From assembly GCF_014171595.1 (NCBI RefSeq), contig NZ_CP050451.1, positions 248,001 through 312,000 of the forward strand: DNA of 64,000 nucleotides, given 5' to 3'. Position 1 is the first letter of the stretch; the number at the start of each line of letters is the position of its first letter. The DNA comes from Massilia sp. Se16.2.3. GTDB lineage: Bacteria > Pseudomonadota > Gammaproteobacteria > Burkholderiales > Burkholderiaceae_D. Below are positions 8,757-18,824 of the stretch, piece by piece. The notes below the pieces were generated by a model. It had not been told where the DNA came from. It ran no database searches and saw nothing but the letters and a program-made list of their open reading frames with translations. A program made the position numbers and the translations under genes.

Positions 8757-10479
8757 ATGAAACCAGTCCGTCTCCCCGCCGCCGCCACGCTCGCCCTGCC
8801 GCGCTGGGCCCTGTTCGCACTCGGCCTGCTGTATATCCTGCCGGGCCTGATCGGCCGCGACCCGTGGAAGGACGACGCCGGCAGCTTCGGCCTGATGTGG
8901 ACGATGGCGCGCGGCGGCCTGCACGACTGGCTGTACCCGAACATCGCCGGCCTGCCCGCACTCGACGAAGGCCCGCTGGCCTTCTGGCTGGGCGCCCTCT
9001 GCATCAAGCTGTTCGGCTGGCTGCTGGGCGACGTACTGGCCGCGCGCGTGTCGAACATCGGCATCTTCGTCGTCGGCGGCATGTCGCTCTGGTACACCGC
9101 CTTCCACCTCGGCCGGCGCCCCGAAGCGCAGCCGCTGCGCCTTGCTTTCGGCGGCCAGCCCGAGCCGGACGACTACGGCCGCACCCTGGCCGACACCACC
9201 GTGCTGGTCTACCTCGGCTCGCTCGGACTGCTGCTGTACAGCCACGAGACTCTCGCCGTCACGCTGCAGGGCTCGCTGGTCGCCTACTTCCTCTACCGCG
9301 CGGTGCGCTACATCGAAACGGCCTGCCTGCGCAATGCCGCCCCGGTCGGCCTCTCGCTCGGCGCCCTGACGCTGACGCGCGGACCGCTGGCACCAACGGC
9401 CCCTGCTGCTGGCGCTGCTGCTGTGCACCCGATTCTTCCGCATTCCCGTGGCGACCGCCCTGCGCCACATGCTGGTGGCCGGCCTTGCCGCCGTGCTGTT
9501 GACATTGATCTGGATCCTGCCGGCTACGCTGGTGCAGCCGTATGGGGGCTCGCCCGTGTCGGCCTGGCTGGGCTGGAACCTGGACCAGCTCGCCCTGCCG
9601 AGCTGGGCCTCGATCAAGGCCTTCTTCCGCATCGGCGTCTGGTTCGCCTGGCCTGCCTGGCCTTTTGCCGGCTGGGCGATCTGGGCCTGGCGCCGCCAGC
9701 AGAACATGCTGCACATCGTGTTGCCGCTCACTTTCTTCTGTGCCCTGACCGCGCTGACCCTGTGCGGTCCGACGCCGGGGAACGGCGACCTGCTGAAACT
9801 GCTGCCGCTATTGGCGCTGATGGCCGCTTTCGGCCTGCCTACCATGAAGCGGGGCGCCATCAACGCCATCGACTGGTTCTCGGTGATGGCCCTGACGACG
9901 CTGGCGGCCCTGGTCTGGCTGTTCTGGATCGCCAAGCTCACCGGCTGGCCGGCCAAGCTCTCGCATAACGCCCTGAAACTGGTGCCAGGGTTCACGCCCG
10001 AATTCGGCATCGTCTCGTTCACGGTCGCGGCCGCCGTCTCGATCGGCTGGTTCTGGCTGGTGCGCTGGCGCGTCTCGCGCAAGCCCTCGGTGCTGTGGCG
10101 CGCCGTGGTGCTCTCGTCGAGCGGCCTGATCCTGGTGTGGGTGCTCCTGATGACGCTGTTCCTGCCTGACCTGAACTACAGCAAGAGCTACGCCGGCGTC
10201 GCCCAGGCACTGGCCGCCAAGCTGCCGCCGAACGCGAACTGCATCGACACGAATGTAGGCGCCCCGCAGCGCGCCTCGTTCGCCTACTACGGCCGCCTGC
10301 CCTTCGCTGGCGTACAGGGTGGCCAGTGCGATTACGTGCTGTTGCACGACAGCGTCAGGACGCGCGACGACCGCGAGCTGTCGCGCGTCTGGCGCACGGG
10401 TGGCGCCACGCTGCTGTGGGAAGGCCGGCGCGCCTCCGACCGCGACGAGCGCTTCCGCCTGTACCGCCGCGCGCGCTGA
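8757..10479 (+). CDS. GT39-type membrane glycosyltransferase (frameshifted here)
   Basis: An integral membrane protein of about 573 residues with many hydrophobic helices. Its N-terminal plan (short cytoplasmic start, TM1, then a loop with GRDPWKDDAGSFGLMWTMAR) is that of ArnT/PMT-like glycosyltransferases, which use polyprenyl-linked sugars. One indel breaks it: an extra C at about 9402 in GGCCCCTG. Removing it joins TRGPLAPTA to LLLALLLCTRFF without loss. A weak promoter may lie at 8695-8722 (TTGGGC, 16 bases, TATACT). The C-terminus is soluble. The acceptor (lipid A or protein) is unknown. Confidence 0.75.
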
Positions 10480-10488
10480 GCGCTGCCC

Positions 10489-11136
10489 CTAGGCCGCCCG
10501 GCGCCGCGCCGCGGCGGGCTCCCCACCTGCGCGCGGCGCCACAGCAGGGCGCCCGCGCCCATCCCCGCCAGCAGCATCGCCCCCATCGGCGCTTCCGGCA
10601 CCGGCGAGACTGCCAGGTCCGCCCCGAAGCTGCCCCCCTGCCGCCCCCAGTACCTGGCCGTCGACGCGCACGGCATAGGCGCCGCTGACCAGGTTATAGG
10701 CCGAGACCGCCCAGGAGTCGGGCGCGTTGTCCTCGAACCCGGTCTGGTCGATGCCGGCGATCGCCGTGCCGACCACGGCCAGCGTGGCGGGGTCGTAGCG
10801 GTACAGGGACAGGCCGGTGATCAGGAGGTCCTTGGTGCCCGGCGAATTCAGGAACGAGGACGTGACCGAGGCTGCCGCGTCGAACGGGGTACCGGCGACG
10901 GCGAAGGTGAACAGGTCGGTGAAAGCGCTGCCGCTTTGCGCGGCCGTGAAGCCGTCGCCGAAATGGGCGGTGAAGCCGCCGACGCCATCGGGACTGAGGC
11001 TGATCGCCTCGGTGCGTTCGATTGTCTGGGCGTGCGCGGGCGCCAGCCCGACCAGGGCGGCGGACAGCGCGGTCGACAGGGCGGCGATCAGCGTCTTGGT
11101 GCGCATGGCGAGACGGGCGGACTGGAATCGTTTCAT
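10489..11136 (-). CDS. FxDxF-type PEP-CTERM exported protein (frameshifted here)
   Basis: An exported protein of about 215 residues. A signal peptide ends at PAHA-QT. The motif FTDLFTF (after GSA) is the FxDxF signature of a PEP-CTERM subfamily. The sorting tail, SPVPEAP followed by a hydrophobic helix and LLWRRAQ, appears only after correcting an extra G (minus strand) in a run of six near 10637. A second compensating shift near 10520 puts the stop at 10489. PEP-CTERM proteins are processed by exosortase and appear with exopolysaccharide. It starts at 11136 with GGAGA upstream; ATG 11106 is an alternative. It is convergent with the glycosyltransferase. Confidence 0.7.
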   Translation of the reverse strand: MKRFQSARLAMRTKTLIAALSTALSAALVGLAPAHAQTIERTEAISLSPDGVGGFTAHFGDGFTAAQSGSAFTDLFTFAVAGTPFDAAASVTSSFLNSPGTKDLLITGLSLYRYDPATLAVVGTAIAGIDQTGFEDNAPDSWAVSAYNLVSGAYAVRVDGQVLGAAGGQLRGGPGSLAGAGSADGGDAAGGDGRGRPAVAPRAGGEPAAARRRAA

Positions 11137-11308
11137 GGTGTCTCCATTGGACGAAGTGACGGCACATGTCGGCGTGACGGCGACCGGCGCCCCGTCTTGG
11201 GGCAGGAAAATGTCCCCGGTCATGTTCCTTGAGTCACGTCAACTCCAGGGCGCAAGCGGCATCGACAATGACCAATAGCGCATCGTCGGTGCCGCTGAAG
11301 AGCGCCCA

Positions 11309-11446
11309 AGAGCGCCTAACAAAATCGTCAGAGGCCTTGAAGGCGGGGCCTTCAGGGCAAGGCGGAGCCAAGGCGTGGCGACGAAGACAGTACACCTGTA
11401 CGACTAGGAGCCGCAACGCGGCTATGGCGGTTTTGTTAGGCGCTCT
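11309..11446. repeat. Hairpin element, copy 1 (TIR AGAGCGCCTAACAAAA)
   Basis: A 138-bp non-coding element with perfect 16-base inverted ends at 11309-11324 and 11431-11446. The interior carries GGGCAAGGCG, CGACGAAGACAGTAC, GTACGAC and GCAACGCGGC, a core shared in order with copies at 55501-55624 and 57784-57898 and more loosely with 57959-58116 and 19835-20010. It ends 14 bases before the next start codon, so it lies in that gene's leader. There is no ORF inside. It is probably a non-autonomous mobile element (MITE); the source transposase is not in the window. Confidence 0.8.
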
Positions 11447-11460
11447 AAGAAGGAGACAAC

Positions 11461-12044
11461 ATGAAAAGCGTAATGTTCTCGGAAATCGTGCACGCACGGC
11501 GGCGCGTCAAGCTGCTGGGCACGCTGTCGCCATTGACGGTATACGGCCTGGCGGTGGCGATCGGGATGCCGCTCCTGGTCCTGGCGCTGCGCAGCTTCAA
11601 CCCGGACGCACCGCTGGCCGCGATCGTCCTGCCGCTGCTGGCGGGACTGGACCCTGCCCCTCTGCGCCGGCTCGCCCGGACGGCTCGAGGTGAGCACCCG
11701 CTTCGACGCCTGCCACATGCGCCACACGCTCGACGCCGCGCTGGTCGCGCTCGGCTACGTCCGCACCGATGCCGGCGCCGAGCGGATGCGCTACGTGCGC
11801 ATCGCCCCGGCGAGCTGGCGCGCCCGGGCCCAAAGCGTGAACGTACGCATCAAGCCCCATACGCTGGAAGTAGTCGGCCCGATCCCGACCCCTGCGCGCG
11901 CTGCAGGCGGCGCTGGCGGGCGGCGAAACCGCGCAACCGGAGCGGGTAATCGCCACCGCGCCGGCATTGCCGGGCCGCGAAACTGTTGCCGGTGCAATGC
12001 AAATCAGCGATAATGCAGGGCGCGTTGCCGGGATGGCGGAATAG
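11461..12044 (+). CDS. Hypothetical membrane-anchored protein (frameshifted here)
   Basis: Not recognised. ATG 11461 follows AGGAGA at a good distance. The first 67 residues contain two hydrophobic stretches (TVYGLAVAIGMPLLVLAL and APLAAIVLPLLAGL). The second half, reached after an extra C near 11655, reads EVSTRFDACHMRHTLDAALVALGYV and looks like a small soluble domain. A further extra C in ACCCCTG near 11896 must be removed to continue to a TAG at 12042-12044. That end overlaps the first 18 bases of the tRNA-Leu gene, so the C-terminus is uncertain. Confidence 0.45.
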
Positions 12045-12111
12045 GTAGACGCACGGGACTCAAAATCCCGCGCCGCGAGGCGTACCGGTTCGATTCCGGT
12101 TCCCGGCACCA
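12027..12111 (+). tRNA. tRNA-Leu (CAA)
   Basis: A complete cloverleaf of 85 bases including an encoded CCA. The acceptor arms are GCCGGGA and TCCCGGC. The anticodon stem CGGGA/TCCCG encloses the loop CTCAAAA, giving anticodon CAA. The long variable arm and GGTTCGATTCC T-arm are those of a class II tRNA-Leu. It is followed by a terminator at 12141. Confidence 0.95.
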
Positions 12112-12140
12112 CAGGATTGCATCACATAGTCGTACAAATC

Positions 12141-12177
12141 AAAAACCCGCATGTCGCACCGGCATCGCGGGTTTTTT
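12141..12177. terminator. Terminator after tRNA-Leu, possibly bidirectional
   Basis: AAAACCCGC (12142-12150) pairs with GCGGGTTTT (12167-12175), with T and A runs on both sides. It can end the tRNA transcript on the plus strand and the zinc-ribbon gene (ending 12206) on the minus strand. Confidence 0.8.
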
Positions 12178-12205
12178 GTTGACCAGCGCAGCCGGACGCC
12201 TCTTC

Positions 12206-12415
12206 CTACCCCACCCCGGCATCCACCTTGCGCCGGAATTCCATCGCCAGCTGGCCGAACTGCCCGAGCGCGCGTGGCGTGAGGATGCCTTCCCTGCAGC
12301 CACGGCAGAAATGGCCTTCAATTCCTTCGAAGGTCGTCGCGCTTCCCTTGTAGGCATAGGGCAGATCCCGCAGGTCATGGACCAGGTCGGTGCTCTCGCA
12401 GAATGGACATTTCAT
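12206..12415 (-). CDS. YgiT/MqsA-type zinc-ribbon protein without the HTH half
   Basis: A 69-residue protein with two Cys pairs, CPFC at residues 3-6 and CRGC around 41-44, in the pattern of the N-terminal zinc domain of MqsA/YgiT antitoxins (KDIPY-like LRDLPYAYKG and GIEGHFC are conserved). The C-terminal HTH DNA-binding half is missing: TAG ends the frame after RRKVDAGVG. No MqsR toxin gene lies upstream. The start ATG 12415 follows GGGAG. It could be a free-standing zinc-finger antitoxin type, a truncated remnant, or a frameshifted longer gene. Confidence 0.65.
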   Translation of the reverse strand: MKCPFCESTDLVHDLRDLPYAYKGSATTFEGIEGHFCRGCREGILTPRALGQFGQLAMEFRRKVDAGVG

Positions 12416-12590
12416 TTCATCGCTCCCGAGGAATCGACACCCCTCGATTATGCGCCAGGCCTGCCCTTGCCGGTCACACGGCGCTATCGCCTGGCCGCTC
12501 CTGACATTACAATACAGGCAACGAGACCCCGGCGATGGACGCACAGCCGCGCCATGACGGCCTCAGCCACCCGCTGGAAGGAGCAGCACA

Positions 12591-13022
12591 ATGACGATCG
12601 CCTGGAGCCAGTTCACGCCGTGGACCTCGCTGATCGGCGGCCTGCTGATCGGCCTGGCTGCCGCTGCCTTCGTCCTGCTCAACGGCCGCATCGCCGGCAT
12701 CAGCGGCATCCTTGCCGGACTGCTGCGTCCGGTAAAGGGCGACCTTGCCTGGCGCCTCGCCTTCTGGGCGGACCTCGTCTGCGCACCGCTCCTGTACGGC
12801 CTGCTGGCAAGGCTGCCGCAGGCGACGATCGACGCCGATGGCGCCACCCTGGTCGCAGCGGGTTTATTGGTCGGCATCGGCACCCGCTATGGCGCCGGCT
12901 GCACCAGCGGCCATGGCGTCTGCGGCGTCGCGCGCCTGTCGCCGCGCTCGCTGGTGGCCACCGCGGCCTTCATGCTGGCGGGTTTTCTTACCGTTTACCT
13001 GCTGCGTCACGTCCCGGGCTGA
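12591..13022 (+). CDS. YeeE/YedE family membrane protein, first half
   Basis: A 143-residue protein with about four membrane helices. The motif [12 protein letters not shown] (about residues 101-112) is the Cys-containing signature of YeeE/YedE (TsuA, PmpA) transporters of reduced sulfur species. It starts at ATG 12591 with GAAGGAG upstream. The next gene supplies the second half, so together they equal one full YeeE-like protein. The likely role is passage of thiosulfate or sulfane sulfur across the inner membrane, inferred from the neighbouring persulfide dioxygenase. Confidence 0.85.
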   Translation: MTIAWSQFTPWTSLIGGLLIGLAAAAFVLLNGRIAGISGILAGLLRPVKGDLAWRLAFWADLVCAPLLYGLLARLPQATIDADGATLVAAGLLVGIGTRYGAGCTSGHGVCGVARLSPRSLVATAAFMLAGFLTVYLLRHVPG

Positions 13023-13032
13023 AAGGACCGCC

Positions 13033-13476
13033 ATGCACCTGCTTGTCGCCCTGCTTGCCGGCCTGGTATTCGGCGTCGGGCTGGTCGTCTCCGGCATGAC
13101 CGACCCGGCCAAGGTGCTGGGCTTTCTCGACCTGGCCGGCAACTGGGACCCGTCGCTCGCCTTCGTGATGGGCGGCGCCGTGCTGGTTGCCGCCCTCGGT
13201 TACCGCTACGCGCGAGCCCGCACGCAATCCCTGCTGGGTGCAGCCATGCAGGTGCCGACGGCACGCCGCGTCGACCGCCGCCCGGTGCTGGGCTCGCTCA
13301 CCTTTGGCGTCGGCTGGGGACTTTCCGGATTCTGCCCGGGCCCGGCGCTCGCCTCGCTTGCATCGGGCGGCATGAAACCACTGCTCTTCGTGCTGGCGAT
13401 GGTGGCGGGCATGATCCTTTTCGACCTGATCGAGCGGGCCAGGCGCGGCGCTCCCCCGACCAGCGCCCGTACCTGA
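13033..13476 (+). CDS. YeeE/YedE family membrane protein, second half (DUF6691 type)
   Basis: A 147-residue, four-helix membrane protein. It starts [21 protein letters not shown], a family hallmark, and has the Cys motif [13 protein letters not shown] near residue 105. It lies 10 bases after the preceding half and 25 bases before the dioxygenase, forming a three-gene operon. Split YeeE pairs of this kind are common in proteobacteria in sulfide-responsive operons. No BigR/SqrR-type regulator is adjacent here. Confidence 0.85.
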   Translation: MHLLVALLAGLVFGVGLVVSGMTDPAKVLGFLDLAGNWDPSLAFVMGGAVLVAALGYRYARARTQSLLGAAMQVPTARRVDRRPVLGSLTFGVGWGLSGFCPGPALASLASGGMKPLLFVLAMVAGMILFDLIERARRGAPPTSART

Positions 13477-13501
13477 TGCCGCATCCCTTACCGGAGACCC
13501 C

Positions 13502-14200
13502 ATGCACCTGAACCCCATCCAGCTGTTCGATCCCGAATCGTCGACCTTCACCTACATCCTGGCCGGGCCCGGTTCAAAGCAGGCCGTCATCGTCGACCCG
13601 GTCGACCGCCACCGCGAACGCGACCTGGGCCACCTCGCGCGGCTCGGGCTGCAGCTGGTCTACGTGCTGGAAACCCATGCGCACGCCGACCACGTGACCT
13701 CGGCCGGAGAACTGCGCGCCCTCACCGGGGCTGTCGCCGCCGCGCCTGCCGGCTGCGGCATCACCGCGGCCGAGGTGCAATTGCAGGACGGCGACGTGCT
13801 GCGCTTCGGCCAGGAAGAGGAAATCCGCGTGCTCCATACGCCCGGGCACACGGCGGGCAGCATGAGCTACCTCTGGCGCGGCAATGTCTTTACCGGAGAC
13901 ACGCTCCTGATCGGCGGCTGCGGGCGCACGGACTTCCAGAGCGGCAGTGCCGATGCGCTGTACGACAGCGTGACCGGCAAGCTGTTCACGCTGCCTGACG
14001 ACACCCGCATCTGGCCGGGACATGACTACCACGGCCAGGCGGTGTCGACGATCGGATGGGAAAAGCGCCACAACGCGCGCCTGGCTTCGCGCAGCCGCGA
14101 AGATTTCGTGCGCCTGATGGCCGAACTGAACCTGCCGCGGCCAAGGCTGATCGACATCGCCGTGCCGGCCAACCGCAACCTCGGCCTGCCCCACGGCTGA
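13502..14200 (+). CDS. Persulfide dioxygenase, ETHE1/Blh type
   Basis: A 232-residue MBL-fold non-heme iron enzyme that oxidises glutathione persulfide to sulfite. Visible features are THAHADH (H59, H61, D63, H64), H116 in TPGHTAGS, D133 in FTGDTL, the family-specific GCGRTDFQ loop (140-147) and H174 in WPGHDYHG. The loop separates ETHE1 from glyoxalase II. It is the third gene after the split YeeE pair, so the operon probably imports and oxidises sulfane sulfur. There is no rhodanese domain. Confidence 0.9.
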   Translation: MHLNPIQLFDPESSTFTYILAGPGSKQAVIVDPVDRHRERDLGHLARLGLQLVYVLETHAHADHVTSAGELRALTGAVAAAPAGCGITAAEVQLQDGDVLRFGQEEEIRVLHTPGHTAGSMSYLWRGNVFTGDTLLIGGCGRTDFQSGSADALYDSVTGKLFTLPDDTRIWPGHDYHGQAVSTIGWEKRHNARLASRSREDFVRLMAELNLPRPRLIDIAVPANRNLGLPHG

Positions 14201-14358
14201 GTACGCGCGGCGCTCGCCTGCAACCGGCGTTCATCGCGATTTCGCATGTAACAATTGGGCCGCATGCGCTTACGCCGCTCTGCGATTTCCGCAGATTTTT
14301 CGAGTTTTCGGCAAATTAAGGGAACAACTCCCGGTCGCATCCCGCCTGGCGTGCAGGC

Positions 14359-15168
14359 CTACGGTGCCGGCCGCGCCGTCCAGCCGTCGTAGGAGCGCTC
14401 GATGCGGCGCAGCGTGCCATCGCGCTCGAGTGAGGCAAACGCGCCATTCAGGCGCTCGATGACGGCATCGGGCATGGCGCGGTTACAGGCGAGGAAGACG
14501 TCGATCCGGTTGAACACGAGGACCGGGACGATCCGTCCGGCCCAGCCATTCTGCTCGAGGACCGGGCTGCCGCGCCGCAGCGCCGCGGCCCACAGGTCGA
14601 TGCGCCCGATCAGCAGCTTGCGCGGATTGGTCATGTCGCTCGAGGCCGCGTCGACCCGGAAGCCGCGGCTGCGCAGGTAGTGGTCGCGCGCGTCGCCGTG
14701 GTAGGTGCCGATGCGGTAAGGCCGGGCATCTTCCAGCGTGCGCAGGGCGATGCGGCGTTCGGCCTGGGCCATGAGCACCCATTCGGCGCTGTCGGTCGGC
14801 CCGACCCACTTGAACAGGGGATCGCGCTCGGGCGTGCGGGTAGTGGAATAGACGCAGGCGTCCGGACGCGCGTAGGCGGCCGCGTAGGCGCGTTTCCGGG
14901 GCAGCATGTCGATCGTGTAGGCAATCCCGGCGCGCTCGAACGCGGCGCGCACCTTGTCGGTGGCGATGCCGACGACCCTGCCCCCGGCATCGAGCATGCT
15001 CGACGGCGGCGCCGCCTCGGTGGCGATATGGATGGGAGACGCCTGCGCCGGGCCCGCCTGGGCGCTCGGGGCCTGGACCGCGCGGGCCGGAATGCCCGCC
15101 CGAACGGCAGCCGCGGCCAGGACACTCGTTCCCGCCAGCAGCGCAACCAGCAATCGTCGCATCAGCAT
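14359..15168 (-). CDS. Periplasmic solute-binding protein, SBP_bac_3-like
   Basis: A 269-residue exported protein with a signal peptide over residues 1-24. The rest follows the type 3 solute-binding fold (IHIATEAAPPSSMLDAGGRVVGIATDKVRAAFERAGI at the start of the mature domain, a late ERLNGAFASLERDGTLRRIERSY). No permease or ATPase is adjacent, so it is either an orphan binding protein or a sensor partner. The ligand is unknown. It is divergent from the MHYT kinase, with a 247-base gap in which I see no gene. Confidence 0.75.
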   Translation of the reverse strand: MLMRRLLVALLAGTSVLAAAAVRAGIPARAVQAPSAQAGPAQASPIHIATEAAPPSSMLDAGGRVVGIATDKVRAAFERAGIAYTIDMLPRKRAYAAAYARPDACVYSTTRTPERDPLFKWVGPTDSAEWVLMAQAERRIALRTLEDARPYRIGTYHGDARDHYLRSRGFRVDAASSDMTNPRKLLIGRIDLWAAALRRGSPVLEQNGWAGRIVPVLVFNRIDVFLACNRAMPDAVIERLNGAFASLERDGTLRRIERSYDGWTARPAP

Positions 15169-15415
15169 CGCCCACCTGTCCCGCGCATGGATGTCCTCCT
15201 CATGCTACCAGCATACTCCAACGGACGCGGCGTTGGAACGGCCGCGTTCGTATCGTTGCGCCATCGTCCCGGGAGCACCCCGGCGGTGGCAAGTACGCGA
15301 CAGTCTGCTTACGATTTCGTTAATTTCAGCAAATCGACAGCAGACTTTCCAGGCGGAAAATGTCATACTTGCGAACCCCGCCGCGCCTGCGGACGCCCCC
15401 TCCTGGAATCCATTC

Positions 15416-18400
15416 ATGTCGCTTTTCATGTTGCCCGGCGATCCTTCGCTGCTCAGCTACGGCTTTTACGAGCCGAAACTGGTGTTGCTGTCGCTGCTCA
15501 TGGCGATCTTCTCTTCCTGGATGGGCTTGCAGATCGCCGGACAGGCGCGCCAGCGCAGCAGCAAGCGCGGCAGCCAGCGCGCGATCCTGCTGTTCACGGG
15601 CAGCCTGGCGCTCGGCGCCGGCGTCTGGGCCATGCACTTCATCGGCATGCTGGCCTTTAACCTGTGTACAAGGGTCGACTACGACCCGATGATCACCATC
15701 CCTCGTCCCTGCCCAGCATCGGCGCCTCCTTCGTCGCCCTGAGCCTGATCGCGCGCGAGCGCATCGGCAGCGGCGGCCTGCTGCTCAGGGGCGTGCTGGT
15801 CGGCGCGGGCATCGGCGCCATGCACTATGCCGGCATGACCGGCATGCGCATGAGCCTGGACCTGCGCTACGACCCGTTCACCTTCGCGCTGTCGATCGTG
15901 GTGGCCGTGGTACTGGCCACGCTGGCCTTGTGGGTGCGCTTCGGCTTGAGCCGCCTGCGCAGCATGAGCGAAGCGCAGCGCCTGCTGCTGGCCGCCGTCG
16001 TCATGGGCTGCGCGATCGCCGGCATGCACTACACCGGCATGGCCGCCGCCCGCTTCGTCGGGGTCGTCAATTCGACGGTGCCAGCCGCCTCGGACAGCGC
16101 CTCCCTGGCGCTGGCGATTTCCCTCATCACCGTGCTGTTCACCGTGGTGGTGCTGGCCGCCAACGGCCTGCTGCGCTACCGCCAGCTCTACACCGAACTG
16201 TCGCGCAGCGAAGCCTGGATGCGCGCCCTGCTCACCACCACCGTCGACGGCGTCATCACCATCGACCGCACCGGCACCATCCAGGAATTCAACGCCTCGG
16301 CCGAACGCATCTTCGGCTGGAAGCGCGCCGAGATCGTCGGGCGCAACGTGCGCCTCCTGATGACGGACGACGACCGTGCCAACGACCGCAGCGGCCTGCT
16401 CGGCTACCCGGGCAGCGACGCGCGCGACGAGGGGCGCGAAGCCCCGAACGCCGAAGTCGAGGCCCTGCGCCGCGACGGCAGCCCCGTGCCGATCCGGGTC
16501 GCAGTCGGCAATGCCCGCCTCGGCGCCCATGAGCTGTTCGTCTGCTTCGTCACCGACATCAGCGAACGGCGCGAAATGGAGGGCGCGCTGCGCGCCAGCG
16601 AGCGCCAGTTCCGCTCCCCTGATCGGCACCATTCCCGGCATTTCCTATCGCAGCCGCATCGACGGCAGCTTCCCGCTGGTGTTCATCAGCGACGCGGTCG
16701 AGCGCGTGGCCGGCTACCCGGCAAGCGACTTCCTCGGCAATCCGGCGCGGCGCAGCTTCGACGCGCTGATCCATGTCGCCGACCGCGCGCGCGTCGCCGC
16801 GGCCATCGACACCGCCCTGCGCGAGGATCGACCCTACCTGGTCGAATACCGCCTGCTGCATGCCGATGGCAGCACCCGCTGGCTGTGGGAAAACGGCACC
16901 GGCGTGCGCGACGAGGCCGGCAATGTGGCCTGGCTCGACGGCGTGATCCTCGACATCAGCGAGCGCCGCACGATGGAGGAAGCGCTGCGCGAGGCGAAGG
17001 ACGCGGCCGAGCAGGCCGCGGCGGCGCGTGCCACCTTCGTCGCCAACATGAGCCATGAGATCCGTACGCCGATGAACGCCATTCTCGGCTTCACCGACGT
17101 GCTGCTCGACGGCGAGCTGGCACCGGACCAGCGCCGCCACCTCGACACCGTGCGCAGCGCCGGCCGCTCGCTGCTGCGCCTCCTGAACGAAATCCTCGAT
17201 ACCGCCAAGCTGGAAAAGGGCGCGGTCGAACTCGAGATCAACGACTTCAACCTGCTCTCGCTGATCGACGAACTGTCCTCGACGCTGGCGGCGAATGCCC
17301 GCGCCAAGGGCCTGCACGTGGACATCCACTACGACCCGGCGCTGCCGACCAACCTGCGCGGCGACGAACTGCGCATCCGCCAGGTGCTGACCAACCTGCT
17401 CGACAACGCGATCAAGTTCACGGCGACCGGCAGCGTCACCCCTGCGCGCCGAGCCGCAGGGCGACCAGCTCCACTTCACGGTGACCGATACCGGCATCGG
17501 CATCGCGCCCGAGCGCCTGCACGCGATCTTCGATCCCTTCACCCAGGCCGATGCCTCGATGACGCGGCGCTTCGGCGGCACGGGCCTGGGCACCACGATC
17601 AGCAAGCAGCTGGTCGAGCTCATGAAAGGCAGGATCTGGGCCGAGAGCGTGCTGGGCGAAGGCACCACCTTCCACGTGCTGCTGCCGCTGGTGCTGGCGC
17701 GCTTCGCCCCGCAGCAGGCACGGGTGCGCACCGCTTGCGCCCTGCCGCCGCTGCGCGTGCTGGTCGCCGACGACGTACCGCAGAACCTGGAACTGCTGCA
17801 ACTCCTGATGGCGCGCCGCGGCCACACCATGACCGGCGTGGCCGATGGCGGCGCCGTGGTCGAGATGGCCGCGCGCCAGGACTTCGACCTGATCCTGATG
17901 GACTTCCAGATGCCGGTGCTCGACGGCCTGCGGGCCACGCGTTTGATCCGCGAAGAGGCGCAGGCCGCAGGCCGCAAGCGTGTGCCGGTCATCGCGATGA
18001 CGGCCAGCGTCCTGCCCGAACACCGCCGCGCCAGCGTGGAGGCCGGCATGGACGGCTTCGCCTCCAAGCCGGTCGACTGGTTCGCCCTGTCGCACGAGAT
18101 CGCGCGCGTGCTCGGCCTGGCATCAAGCCCGTCCGCAGACGACGCGCCGCCGCTGCAGCGCCAGGTATGGAACCGCCACGGCGGCCTGCACCGCTGGGGC
18201 GGAAAGCAGGACGCCTACCTGGAAGCGCTCGCGCATTTCCACGGCCAGCATGCGCTGCTGCCGCAGTGCACGGAAGGCTACGCCGATGCCGCCGACTATC
18301 CGTCCCTGCGCATGCTGGCGCACCGGGCGCGCGGCGTGGCCGGCAATCTGGCGCTGGAACAGCTGGCCGACGCGCTGGCCGAACTGGAAGCCCTGTCCGA

Positions 18401-18824
18401 GGGCGAGAAAGGCCAGCAGCTGGCGGCGCTGGCACTGCTGCCGGAAGCGCTCGCGCGCGTCGAGGCCGTGCACCTGGCCTCGATGGCGGCAATCGCCGCC
18501 GCGCAGCCGGCCGCGGCGCCGCAGCCTGCCGCCGATGCCCTCCCGGCAGCGGACCTGCAGCGCGCCTGCCGCGCCGCTGGCGTGCTGCGCGAAGCCCTCG
18601 GCCATGGTGCGCTCGACGACGCCGCCCTGACCGGGCTGGCGGCGGCGCTGGCCGGTCATCCGGCGGCGATACGCGTCACGCAGGTGCAGAGCGCGCTTGC
18701 CGATTTCGATTTCGACCAGGCCCAGGCCCATCTCGACGCCCTGCTCGCCCACGTCTGCCCGATGCCGCAGGCGGCCGGTGAGCCGTCGACCGAACCAACG
18801 CAACAGGAAACAATGAATGAGTAA
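15416..18824 (+). CDS. MHYT-PAS-PAS hybrid histidine kinase with REC and HPt (frameshifted here)
   Basis: An inner-membrane sensor of about 1135 residues. In order: seven-helix MHYT domain with motifs AMHFIGM, AMHYAGM and GMHYTGM; PAS ([21 protein letters not shown]); a second PAS; HisKA with the H-box [12 protein letters not shown]; HATPase (DTGIGI, GGTGLG); REC with acceptor [13 protein letters not shown]; HPt with [12 protein letters not shown]. Three indels: a missing C near 15700 and extra C at about 16617 and 17442 (both CCCCTG). The MHYT domain is thought to bind copper and sense a diatomic gas. It overlaps the HD-GYP gene by 8 bases, so that is its likely partner. Confidence 0.88.

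Noticed and set aside
12206..12415. Complete MqsRA toxin-antitoxin system
   Set aside because: Only the zinc-ribbon half is seen; there is no toxin frame within 175 bases upstream and no HTH.
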